NCBI GenBank assembly: GCA_900539265.1
Contig: UQBM01000007.1
Location: 1 to 64,000, forward strand
DNA: 64,000 bases
From: an uncultured Mollicutes bacterium
Lineage (GTDB): Bacteria > Bacillota_I > Bacilli_A > ML615J-28 > CAG-313
Direction: 5' to 3'
Part shown: in pieces, positions 10,212-19,598 of the stretch
Layout: each line of letters starts with the position of its first letter
How positions within the stretch are numbered: position 1 is the first letter of the stretch
Made by a program: the position numbers and the translations under genes
Notes under the pieces: model-generated
What the model saw: only the letters and a program-made list of their open reading frames with translations
What the model was told of the DNA's origin: nothing
The model's database searches: none

Positions 10212-13200
10212 CTAGAAATAACGTGTTGTAATTTCTTTGTATAAGGAATATACAAATCCATACATCTGTTGAACCAAATCAAACACTAAAAGTGCTATAA
10301 ATGCAATTATAAGAGTTGCAACAATTGTTAAGATAATAGACCATATGGTTTTACCTACACCATATTCATGTATTACAACAAGTCCCATAAATGCCATAAT
10401 TCCAGTTAATACCCAACCTATAATATTAATTAACGTTATAAATTGCGCTTCATCAAGAGTCATTACATTACTTAAAATAATATTTAAAAAGCCAAAAACT
10501 GTAACAGGGAATAATGAATAGCAAATCATCATAAAGATTTCCTTCATTTTACCTTTTCCATCAAGTAATGTTGTGACACTCCAATTTGTAACTGCAAGTA
10601 TAATTGGAGGAAGTACGCCGTATATCAAAATTTGAATACTATTAAACTTTTGTGGATTATTCGTATTCGTAATTATGCCTTCATATTGATATGCGAGTAT
10701 TTCCATTAATACATACATCAATAGAATAACAATGGAAACCCACATCTTACCTTTTTTCTCTATTTTAAAATCTGTAAATCCTTGAATAGGATGGGTAAGA
10801 ATATATAAAGGATAACCAACAGTTTCCTTAAAGAAATATTTAATAGAATTCCAAATTTTTAACCAACTAAATTTTTTAACGTCTTGAGTTTCCTCATTCA
10901 AATCATCATCTTCACTATCATTCATTTTCTCTTCATCTTGATTTTCACGGTGTAAAGCAGTTATTCTTCCACTTAAAATGGCGGCCTTTTCTTCATTCAT
11001 AGCAGTCGCTGCTGCTAAAGCTAAATTCTTTTTCTTTAAATATTTTCGATAAGAAAGGACAATCCATAAAACTACTACTAAAATTACAGCTGTCATTATC
11101 CAACTAAAATTCTTTGATAAAATAGCATCACGATATTCAGAATAAGCTTTTGAATAATACGTTGCACTATGCGCAAGTTCAAAATAATCCATCGCTTCTT
11201 TATATTCACCACGCCTTAATAATGCTTTACCAATGCCAAGATACGCAAGTTCATAATTCGTATTCATTTTAACAACTTGTTGCCAATAAGTTTCAGCACC
11301 ATATTGTTTTATAATTGGATTGCCTTCACTATCCAAAACAATTTCCCCATTTTCATCTAGTAGATATTCATCTTGTACAATACCATTTTGATATAATTCA
11401 GTAGCTTTATTTACTGCTTCACCAAATTCAGTTGTTTGGAATAAAATTATACTTTTAGATACCGTATCAAGAACTAATAATACCTCTTCTTGAATTGGAT
11501 TTCCGTCTTCATCAACCTCACCACTATCTCGATAAAAATAACGAATAGCAACAGGATCTATAATACTACTAGATAACGTCGTACTACCACTTGATGAATT
11601 ACCACCTGGTTGCTCTCCAGTTATATACAATAAATTACCTTCATTATCATAAGTAAATAATCGTCCTCGTAATTCATCTACTATTGTAAAATTACCATTT
11701 TTACTTACTGTAATACCAACTAAATTTGACATACCAATAATAACACCTTCTTCAGTGGAAGTTGTTAAATATACAGCATCACCATCTGGAGTAACATACC
11801 CATTACGTTTCATAATATCTTTACCTGATGTATTAATCATCTTAACCATATTCGCATTAGTAGTAGCATCGGCATCAGGATGTGATGTCGCATAAAGAAA
11901 ACCATTTTCATCCATTGCAATATTCGTAAATTCAGGTGGTAAATCTAAATTAAGTGATGCAATTTGTGTCTCAGAAAATATTTTAGTCCAAAATTTTTTC
12001 AAAGGATTCGCAACAACTTCATTTTTACCTAAAAATCTATTAAATGAGCCAGATGTATGAAATTCCATAATACCTTCATACACATTTTGTGCGATACAAT
12101 ATAATCTGCCAGTTTGATCAACAGCAACCTTTTGAGGATTAAATAACGTTACACCAGTTACATCTACAATAGAAATATTACTTGAAATTTGGTAAAAAAT
12201 ATTATCATCAGGGGTTAAATATACACCATCAACAACCCATTCCTCACCTTGTTTATTCACTCTAATAATTCTAGCATTTCCACTATCAGCAATATACATT
12301 CCATCTTTAGTTACAGTAATACCAGAAGCATTATTGAGACGAATAGCAAGTTTAGATGGATCTTTAGAATATGGTAAATATGGAGCTTTACCAATTGTTG
12401 ATGGTACTAATATCTCAGCTTCAACTATTACATTTTGATTTGATACTAAACTATCGTCTAAAACAATTTTGTATTCAATATGTGAAAAAACATCCTCATT
12501 ATTTTCATCCTTTTTATAAATTTCAACAGCTTCCCATCTCCATAATGATTTATCAATTTTTTCACCATTTATAGAAAGTTCTAAAAGTGTATTATCATAA
12601 GTATAGTATCCAGGTTCATCTTTTGAAATATATGTATATGGTGCATAAACAAATTCTGTTACCACAATTTCTTTACTTCCCGCACTTAATGTAAGACTAT
12701 ACTTTTCACTATCATTTTGATAAAAATTTATAAACTCTCTGGCCACTAAATTTTCATTTACAATTTGATAACTTTCATAATAAAAATTATAATAATCTTG
12801 CAATTTTTTCTTTACTTCATCTGTTATTCTAAATTCATTAAGTTCTTCCACTAATTGAAAATCTTGATTTAAAATATAGACCGAACTAATACCATTACCC
12901 TCCATTGCAGGATAGGCAAAACCATTTACAACTTGACTTTTTAAAACTTCTACTTTCGTATTTTTTTTAGAATCAAGTACATAAATTTTATCTTGATAAG
13001 TTGCCATATCAGTTAAATTATCATATGTTATTTTATTTGTTAGTTCAGAACCATCTAAATTTCTAATACTATCACTATAATATGTATCACTATATGCCAA
13101 TCCTTCAGCTGAAGGAATGACATTTTTCCAAAAATCATAACTATAACTTGCTGCTTTAGCAGTTAAAAGATTAGGAGAAAAAACCATCAATGTCAATAAT

Positions 13201-13244
13201 AAAACAATAATAATTTTTCCCATTAAATTTGTAGTTTTTCTCAT
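10212..13244 (-). CDS. Beta-propeller / TPR / YIP1 fusion membrane protein
   Basis: A secreted-then-membrane protein of about 1,010 residues. The start is placed at the ATG at 13244, eight bases after GGAGG, rather than the GTG at 13250. Domains in order: signal peptide; beta-rich region; NHL-like propeller repeats (about 310-560; e.g. GMYIADSGNARIIRVNKQG and VDELRGRLFTYDNEGNLLY); a TPR-like helical part (ELAYLGIGKALLRRGEYKEA); a membrane helix near 735; a charged cytoplasmic linker; and a YIP1-like domain of about five membrane helices starting at YPLYILTHPIQGF. The role is unknown; the layout suggests an envelope sensor or scaffold coupled to the importer. It lies between the two permease pairs in the same operon. 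Confidence 0.72.
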   Translation of the reverse strand: MRKTTNLMGKIIIVLLLTLMVFSPNLLTAKAASYSYDFWKNVIPSAEGLAYSDTYYSDSIRNLDGSELTNKITYDNLTDMATYQDKIYVLDSKKNTKVEVLKSQVVNGFAYPAMEGNGISSVYILNQDFQLVEELNEFRITDEVKKKLQDYYNFYYESYQIVNENLVAREFINFYQNDSEKYSLTLSAGSKEIVVTEFVYAPYTYISKDEPGYYTYDNTLLELSINGEKIDKSLWRWEAVEIYKKDENNEDVFSHIEYKIVLDDSLVSNQNVIVEAEILVPSTIGKAPYLPYSKDPSKLAIRLNNASGITVTKDGMYIADSGNARIIRVNKQGEEWVVDGVYLTPDDNIFYQISSNISIVDVTGVTLFNPQKVAVDQTGRLYCIAQNVYEGIMEFHTSGSFNRFLGKNEVVANPLKKFWTKIFSETQIASLNLDLPPEFTNIAMDENGFLYATSHPDADATTNANMVKMINTSGKDIMKRNGYVTPDGDAVYLTTSTEEGVIIGMSNLVGITVSKNGNFTIVDELRGRLFTYDNEGNLLYITGEQPGGNSSSGSTTLSSSIIDPVAIRYFYRDSGEVDEDGNPIQEEVLLVLDTVSKSIILFQTTEFGEAVNKATELYQNGIVQDEYLLDENGEIVLDSEGNPIIKQYGAETYWQQVVKMNTNYELAYLGIGKALLRRGEYKEAMDYFELAHSATYYSKAYSEYRDAILSKNFSWIMTAVILVVVLWIVLSYRKYLKKKNLALAAATAMNEEKAAILSGRITALHRENQDEEKMNDSEDDDLNEETQDVKKFSWLKIWNSIKYFFKETVGYPLYILTHPIQGFTDFKIEKKGKMWVSIVILLMYVLMEILAYQYEGIITNTNNPQKFNSIQILIYGVLPPIILAVTNWSVTTLLDGKGKMKEIFMMICYSLFPVTVFGFLNIILSNVMTLDEAQFITLINIIGWVLTGIMAFMGLVVIHEYGVGKTIWSIILTIVATLIIAFIALLVFDLVQQMYGFVYSLYKEITTRYF

Positions 13245-13256
13245 CAACACTACCTC

Positions 13257-14282
13257 CTACTTCATACCTGAATGAGCCATTGTTTCAATAATTTGACTTT
13301 GTGAAAGTACAAATACTGTAATAGGCACAATCATCATAATTAACATAACGGCTGAAGCGGTCCCCGTTCTAGCAACTCCACCAGAAACAATTTGATTCAA
13401 AGAATAAGATAGCGGTTTTAATTGTTCACTATATATAAATGAACCTCCATCATTGTTCCAAAGTTGTTGGAACAAAAGAATAATCAGTGTCAACCATGCT
13501 GGTTTTACAAGCGGCATCACTATACGCCAATAAATTTGGAACTCATTTGCACCATCAATTTTTGCCGACTCAATCAGTTCTGTTGGTATATCTTGCATAA
13601 ATTGTTTCATTAAATATAAGCCTAAGGAATATGCAAAAGCTGGAACAATAATTGCAAGTTGTCTATCAATTAATCCAGCAATACTAAAAATAATGTATCT
13701 AGGTGTTGCTGTAACCTGAGCAGCAAACATTAATGAATACACAACCATTGAAAAAATTATTGTCGAACCAGGAAATTTATGTTTTGCAAGTGGATACGCT
13801 GCCATTGATGCAATAATAACATGCCCAACAGTTCCAGCAAAAGTAATCCAAATGGTATTAAAGAAATATCTAGAAAATGGCACCATCGATTGTTCTAATA
13901 ACATTGATAAATCCTTAAAGTTATCCAGTGTTGGGTTTTGAAAGAATAATTTAGGTGGATAAATAAATAATTCAGCAAGTGGTTTAAATGCTGCACAAAA
14001 AGAATATACAAGTGGATATGCGCTAAATGCTCCAAATAAGCAAAGTAGAACAAATAGTGATATGTCACCAGCAACACTTCTACTAACCCGCTTTTTTCTT
14101 TTTATTCTTCTTCTTTTTTCAATTCGATAGAAGAATAACTCCATTTTTCCCATCTTAGATTCATCTTTTAAACCAAATTTCTTAAGTTTTTTTTCTTGGC
14201 GTTTGAGACGCTTTTTTTCTTCTTTTGATAGTTCAACACCAGCTACTTTTTCATCATCAACTATAATTTTGTCTTCAGCCAT
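13257..14282 (-). CDS. Carbohydrate ABC importer permease, MalG type (first pair)
   Basis: This 341-residue inner-membrane permease has a basic cytoplasmic N-terminus (many KK/RR pairs), six predicted membrane segments and an EAA loop at about residue 236 (IESAKIDGANEFQIYWRIVM). The C-terminus ETMAHSGMK is typical of MalG-type subunits. It starts one base after its MalF-type partner ends. It is the closest permease pair to the large solute-binding lipoprotein and is therefore the likely main importer for that ligand. The ATPase is missing from the window. Confidence 0.93.
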   Translation of the reverse strand: MAEDKIIVDDEKVAGVELSKEEKKRLKRQEKKLKKFGLKDESKMGKMELFFYRIEKRRRIKRKKRVSRSVAGDISLFVLLCLFGAFSAYPLVYSFCAAFKPLAELFIYPPKLFFQNPTLDNFKDLSMLLEQSMVPFSRYFFNTIWITFAGTVGHVIIASMAAYPLAKHKFPGSTIIFSMVVYSLMFAAQVTATPRYIIFSIAGLIDRQLAIIVPAFAYSLGLYLMKQFMQDIPTELIESAKIDGANEFQIYWRIVMPLVKPAWLTLIILLFQQLWNNDGGSFIYSEQLKPLSYSLNQIVSGGVARTGTASAVMLIMMIVPITVFVLSQSQIIETMAHSGMK

Positions 14283-14283
14283 C

Positions 14284-15642
14284 TTATGAACCTACCCTTC
14301 TTAAAATTTTTCTAACTAATAAGTTAGCAAGAATCATTATTAAAAATAAAATTGTTGCAATCGCAGAGGCATAACCCATTTCCATACGTGTATTACCATA
14401 ATCCATCAAATGAGTAATAATTGTATGCCCTGCATATTCGATTGACGGAAATCCAGCAATATTAATCGATACTTCCGCAATCGCTAAACTAGATGTTATT
14501 TGCATTACAGCACCAAACATTAATTGTGATTTCATTTGTGGTAAAGTGATATACCAAAGTTCTTGCCATCTACTCTTAATACCATCAATAGCGCCGGCTT
14601 CATAGTATTCTTTATTAACACCCTGAAGACCTGCAATAAATGATAAGAAACTTACACCAAGTGACATCCATAGTTGCACAATAATCAAAATCCAAATAAT
14701 ATAATCAGGATCTTGTAACCATGTTATCGGTTCTTGAATAATATTTAATTCCATTAACATTGAATTAGCATAACCATAGTTATCACTACTAAAAATTAAT
14801 TTCCATACTAAATAGACATTACCAGATATGGATGGTGCATAGAAGATTAATGTCATAAAACTTCGCAAAAGTGGTTTCAACTCATTAATCAACCAAGCAA
14901 AAACAAATGCCATAATATAACTAACTGGTCCTGTTATAACAGCTAAAATTGCAGTATTTTTAAGCGCTATCATAAATACTTTATCATCAACAAATAATGA
15001 TTTATAATTATCCCATCCAACAAAGGTTGGAAACTCTAAAAGATTAAAATAAGTAAAACTTAAAACTAAAGACATAAGTACAGGAACAACAGTAAAAATA
15101 AAGAATAAAATTGTATATGGTGCGACTAAATAATAATATTGTCTCTTAACAAAAATTTCTCTACGTAATCTTCCCCCTCGCTTACTCCAACGATCAATTT
15201 TACGAATTACTGATCCCCGTTCTTTTTCAATTCTAAGTTTTAATGCAGCTTTTTCAGTCTCTTTTAAAGCAGCTAAATAAGCTTTTTCTTTTTCCTCAAA
15301 ATCCAATTGAATTGGGTTTTTATTCAAATCATTGAGGATGTTAGTTTCTTTAACTCTTACTTCACCTTGGTCATTAGAAGTTTCTAATTTAACAATAGAA
15401 TCATCTACTACTTTTTGATTATCAATTTTCACATCTTCATTTTTTAATTCTTGATGAACTTCTAATATTTCTTTTTGATCTAAAGCAAAATCATTTTTTA
15501 CTATTTGTTCTTGGTTAGATTGAGCTTGCTTTTGTTCTTCTATGGCTTTTTTCTTCATCCAATTCACACGTTTACTAACTTTGACTTTTCTTTGGTCTTC
15601 ATTTGAATCTTTGAAAACATAATTTTTATCTTTGCGTGCCAT
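14284..15642 (-). CDS. Sugar ABC importer permease, MalF type with long N-terminal extension (first pair)
   Basis: A 452-residue permease, about 130 residues longer than the usual family length. The extra part is a charged, probably helical cytoplasmic N-terminus (Lys, Glu, Gln-rich) before the first membrane segment near residue 172. The EAA loop is at about residue 348 (YEAGAIDGIKSRWQELWYIT). An AAGGAG ribosome binding site precedes the ATG. The extension has no recognised domain; the neighbouring 144-residue coiled-coil protein has similar composition, so the two may interact, but that is a guess. Confidence 0.92.
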   Translation of the reverse strand: MARKDKNYVFKDSNEDQRKVKVSKRVNWMKKKAIEEQKQAQSNQEQIVKNDFALDQKEILEVHQELKNEDVKIDNQKVVDDSIVKLETSNDQGEVRVKETNILNDLNKNPIQLDFEEKEKAYLAALKETEKAALKLRIEKERGSVIRKIDRWSKRGGRLRREIFVKRQYYYLVAPYTILFFIFTVVPVLMSLVLSFTYFNLLEFPTFVGWDNYKSLFVDDKVFMIALKNTAILAVITGPVSYIMAFVFAWLINELKPLLRSFMTLIFYAPSISGNVYLVWKLIFSSDNYGYANSMLMELNIIQEPITWLQDPDYIIWILIIVQLWMSLGVSFLSFIAGLQGVNKEYYEAGAIDGIKSRWQELWYITLPQMKSQLMFGAVMQITSSLAIAEVSINIAGFPSIEYAGHTIITHLMDYGNTRMEMGYASAIATILFLIMILANLLVRKILRRVGS

Positions 15643-15720
15643 AAAAATAATCTCCTTCTTCCCATTTAATTATCAAAGAACAAAATTTAATTCTATTATC
15701 ATTTTTTTTCATTTTGTTCT

Positions 15721-16155
15721 TTAATCCTCCATTATTTGTCCTTGTACTACTTCTTCATTCACAACAACTAAATCAGGATTTTCTTTTGCCCAAGCATCAA
15801 ATTTTGCTTTTGCTTCAAGATATTCTTGTTTCACTTGTACAAGTTTTTCTTTACTTTTTAATAATTCTTCTTTATAAATTTTTATATTTTCTTTTACTTG
15901 AGCATCATATTCAGCATCAATTTTTTTCTGCTCAAGTTTTTTTTCTTTTAGGGCCTTTTTGAGTTCTTCTTTTTCTCTTTTTCGGTCCTCACGGCTCATA
16001 ATACCACGTTCCACTTCTTTTTGTTTTTTCTCGTGATAACGGCGTTTAAAATTAAGTTTTTCTTTTTTACCACCTGTAAGCACTAGGATAAGAAGATAAA
16101 CTAGCAATACAACTGTGATAATTAACATTATAATGACGGCAATTTTTCCACCCAT
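15721..16155 (-). CDS. Small coiled-coil membrane protein of the importer operon
   Basis: A 144-residue protein with one N-terminal membrane segment (about residues 6-27) followed by a highly charged Lys/Glu-rich region that should form a long cytoplasmic coiled coil (KREKEELKKALKEKKLEQKK). I do not recognise a family. It lies 17 bases after the solute-binding lipoprotein gene and 78 bases before the MalF-type gene, with its own GGAGA site, so it is part of the operon. It could be a small importer accessory subunit. No motif supports a specific function. Confidence 0.6.
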   Translation of the reverse strand: MGGKIAVIIMLIITVVLLVYLLILVLTGGKKEKLNFKRRYHEKKQKEVERGIMSREDRKREKEELKKALKEKKLEQKKIDAEYDAQVKENIKIYKEELLKSKEKLVQVKQEYLEAKAKFDAWAKENPDLVVVNEEVVQGQIMED

Positions 16156-16172
16156 GTTTTTCTCCTTCCCTA

Positions 16173-19100
16173 TTAATCATCTAATGTAGGTAAATCAAAT
16201 TCTTTACGCTTACGATTTATTTCATCATTAATATTTCCACAATATTCAACTAAAGTTTCACGTGCATTATAATAATTATTGATTACTTCACGATATGCAT
16301 TTTCAATTTCACGACCAACAATATAACTACCTGCAACTTGTGGCATTTCATGAACTTTACTCCATTGTAGCATTAAGATATCCAAATCCTCTTGTGGCCA
16401 AGCAAGAGATTGAAAAGCCTTAACGTTTGCGGTAGCATGTCTAGCAGCTGATCCTAAAATTCCTTCCATTTCACGACCAAATTGAGCTTGAGTTTCTGCT
16501 CCTGTCCACCATTTCAAGAATTCCCATGAAGCATTATATTTTGCTTCTTTTTCTTTTTCAGATACTTTATCAGGTTGCTTCATTATAACAGCACCAGTAC
16601 CACTTGCAGTTGAAGTATAATCAATTTCACCAGTTTCATCATTATAAGTACCTGGAATTAAGTGGAATGACCATTTACCTTTTAATTCTGGTGCTGAAAC
16701 ACTTAAAGTATTATATGTTTCGTAATATGCAATACCAATTGGCATTTCACCAGAACGGAAACGATTTACAAAACTTGCTGATTTAGGGAATGAATATAAA
16801 GTATAAAATTCAGTCCAATATTCAAATGATCGCATTGCAGCATCACTCATAAGACCTGTTTCTTTATTATCATTAGCATATAAATCTCCGCCATTTTGAT
16901 ATAACATTGATACAAAAACAGGGTTTAATGCATTAGCACCAGCATCATTAACTGGTAGATAAAATTGTAATTGTTGAGTTTGTAATTCGGCCACCAAATC
17001 AATAACATCATTCCATGTTTCTGGAATAAAATCAGTCCAACCATTTTCTTCAAAAATGTCATCACGAACAAACATTACCATAAAAATTTGTTTTTCAGGA
17101 AGAGCATAAACTCCTTTAATATTTTTTTGTAATTCAGCTTTAGAATATTTAGAACTATCAAACAAATCTTCTTTTGTTATATTATTTTGATCTACATAAT
17201 CTTGTATAGCATAGTATGCATTTACCTTATCTTGAGCATCCTTATCTCCTGCCGCTGCTTTTTCAATATCCGCATTTGTAATTGAATAAAATTGAAATTG
17301 TCTAAGTGATGAAGCATGGTAAACATTTTCTTTTGAATTATCCCATGTTGTTGCCCCATCTGGCATTACATAAACAACATCCCAAAAATCATCAAAATTT
17401 GTCAAATCATATACAGCATTACGAAGAGCATAATTCACTGGTAAACTAGAATCTACATTTAAAGCAACATCAGGACCAATTCCCGCAAGTGTTGCTTTTA
17501 ATAATACATCAGCACCAGTTAATTTTAAATCAACCCTTATTCCTGTTTCCTTAGTAAATGTTGTATCAATTAAATTACGAATAACATTTGCTTGGTCACG
17601 ACCAAGTGTCATCCATACTTCAATTGATTCACTTTGTACTCCATTTTCAACTGTTTCGCCAATTGTTGTATAATCAATAAAGAAAGACAAGAAGAAAGAA
17701 CAAATACCATTCCACATCTTTCTAAAGAATCCTTCATTTGCCTTAGGAAGTTCAATATCAGGTGTGTGAACTTCAATATAATCTAGTGATAAAGGTAATT
17801 CTCTAAGTTCTGTAAGTAAAGAACCAAGAGAAGAAATATTATTCATAAAAGAAGTTAACTTTTGAGTAATTGAACGAGGTTTATCAATAAAATCTGAAAG
17901 TTGTCTAACCATTGAATCAATAACACCTGTCTTATCAGATTTTCCACCTGATATTTCCGCAATACTATTTGATACGTCCGCAAGTTCATCATGATATTTA
18001 GTTAAATCACTAATTAATTCAGGAAATTTTGAAGTAAGTTCATAGTCACGATTTTTATCTGGTGAAGTTGTTGTATAAGAAACTATCATTCGATACGTTC
18101 TGTTTAAATCATCAATGGTAGATTGAATTCTTTCAATAAGAGGGGCATAAGCACCAAGAGTTACTTCTAAAGTAAGAGTATAAGTTTTACCTTTTTGAAA
18201 ATAGAATAAATAATCTTCTTCGCCATTGCCTAAAGTTACATTTTGCCAATCACTAGAAAAATTAAATTGTACATCGTTTAATTCATCAAATAAAACTTGA
18301 TTAGTACCACCATCTTCACTAATATAAGCAATACGACTAGAATACATTCCTCTTATTAAATTTTGACGAGCACGCATTGAAATATTATAATATCCATCTT
18401 CTGGTACGCTAAAATCCCAACTAATCCAATCTCCTAATATTTTCCATTGTTCACCACCAATATAATTTTTTCTAGTTTCTTTTAAACTAAATGGTTTAGT
18501 ATTTGATGAGGAACGATCCGTCAAAGGATAAAGAGTTGGCGATGATTTATAGGCCGTTTTTTCTGCTTGCATTGCTCCTGTTGTTTGATTACTTAAACTA
18601 GGTTCACCATATTTTTCTTTAAGAGCAGCAAGATATTCTTTATATGTTGGCGTTTTACTAACTGATTTAATATAAAGTTGATCAATCAAAATAGGCTCTT
18701 TAATAGAAATTAATGATATTTCATTTTCTCCTTCTTCAAAATAAAACATATATGGTTCTGTAACATATCCCATATCATCTTTAAAATAGCTTTCTTTAAA
18801 AGTAAAAACTTCTATTTGTTGAGGTTTAATATCATTACCATTCGTGTCCACCTTTAAAGCACCATTTTCATCATAAGACTGAGGATCATCTTTCCATACT
18901 CTAGAAAAAGTAAAACTATCAGCCCCTTCAAAAGGAATTTCACCATTAATCATTAATTTTCTTTCAATTGACGAACTATAACCAGAAACAGTAAAATAAT
19001 TTAGATATAAATTATAAAAACCAGCTTTTTCAATATTAACTTTCCAAGTAACTTTACCACTACTTTTATGTATTAATACTTTATCAGTTGAACTATTTCT

Positions 19101-19598
19101 ATTATTGATTAAATTTTTACTATTTTCAACAACTTTATCTAAAGTAGCCTTTTTTGTTTCGTTAGTTATTTGAATTGATGAATTACCATCAAAAATACAA
19201 TCATATATGTATTGATAATCATTTTGGCTATATCCACTTTGATCAATATCTACAAAACATTCAACTAATTTTTTTAATTCTTGAGTTCCTTTAGTTGGAT
19301 CAAGTTTATCTTTAGAAACATCAATTTCAATAATACTTGTTACATTACCAAGGGTATCAGTGGTAACTCCATTTATATCATAATTTGCACCATCAATTAC
19401 AATATTCTCACCCTCTGGCATAACTTGAGGTTTAGATTCTTTATATAATTGATAATCATTCTTTATAGTTGCAAAATTTTCTTTATCAATTATTGTACCA
19501 CTGTCATCTCCTTTATTACAAGATGTAAGGGAAAATATTCCAATTACAAAGATTGATACAACCATAATACTTAAAAATAATTTTTTGGCCTTTAACAT
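16173..19598 (-). CDS. Giant extracellular solute-binding lipoprotein with carbohydrate-binding-like domains
   Basis: This 1,141-residue lipoprotein has lipobox LTSC (Cys27). Residues about 160-310 and 395-500 look like two beta-sandwich carbohydrate-binding modules (patterns WKVNIEKAGFYNLYLNYF and WDFSVPEDGYYNISMRARQN). A helical linker follows, and from about 670 a type-1 sugar-binding protein domain (SIEVWMTLGRDQANVIRNLI ... TETGIRVDLK-like start, WKWWTGAETQAQF-like end). Ordinary binding proteins are about 400-450 residues, so this one is more than double. It should capture an oligosaccharide at the membrane and deliver it to the permeases downstream. Its ATG overlaps the end of the hexosaminidase gene by 7 bases. 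Confidence 0.9.
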   Translation of the reverse strand: MLKAKKLFLSIMVVSIFVIGIFSLTSCNKGDDSGTIIDKENFATIKNDYQLYKESKPQVMPEGENIVIDGANYDINGVTTDTLGNVTSIIEIDVSKDKLDPTKGTQELKKLVECFVDIDQSGYSQNDYQYIYDCIFDGNSSIQITNETKKATLDKVVENSKNLINNRNSSTDKVLIHKSSGKVTWKVNIEKAGFYNLYLNYFTVSGYSSSIERKLMINGEIPFEGADSFTFSRVWKDDPQSYDENGALKVDTNGNDIKPQQIEVFTFKESYFKDDMGYVTEPYMFYFEEGENEISLISIKEPILIDQLYIKSVSKTPTYKEYLAALKEKYGEPSLSNQTTGAMQAEKTAYKSSPTLYPLTDRSSSNTKPFSLKETRKNYIGGEQWKILGDWISWDFSVPEDGYYNISMRARQNLIRGMYSSRIAYISEDGGTNQVLFDELNDVQFNFSSDWQNVTLGNGEEDYLFYFQKGKTYTLTLEVTLGAYAPLIERIQSTIDDLNRTYRMIVSYTTTSPDKNRDYELTSKFPELISDLTKYHDELADVSNSIAEISGGKSDKTGVIDSMVRQLSDFIDKPRSITQKLTSFMNNISSLGSLLTELRELPLSLDYIEVHTPDIELPKANEGFFRKMWNGICSFFLSFFIDYTTIGETVENGVQSESIEVWMTLGRDQANVIRNLIDTTFTKETGIRVDLKLTGADVLLKATLAGIGPDVALNVDSSLPVNYALRNAVYDLTNFDDFWDVVYVMPDGATTWDNSKENVYHASSLRQFQFYSITNADIEKAAAGDKDAQDKVNAYYAIQDYVDQNNITKEDLFDSSKYSKAELQKNIKGVYALPEKQIFMVMFVRDDIFEENGWTDFIPETWNDVIDLVAELQTQQLQFYLPVNDAGANALNPVFVSMLYQNGGDLYANDNKETGLMSDAAMRSFEYWTEFYTLYSFPKSASFVNRFRSGEMPIGIAYYETYNTLSVSAPELKGKWSFHLIPGTYNDETGEIDYTSTASGTGAVIMKQPDKVSEKEKEAKYNASWEFLKWWTGAETQAQFGREMEGILGSAARHATANVKAFQSLAWPQEDLDILMLQWSKVHEMPQVAGSYIVGREIENAYREVINNYYNARETLVEYCGNINDEINRKRKEFDLPTLDD

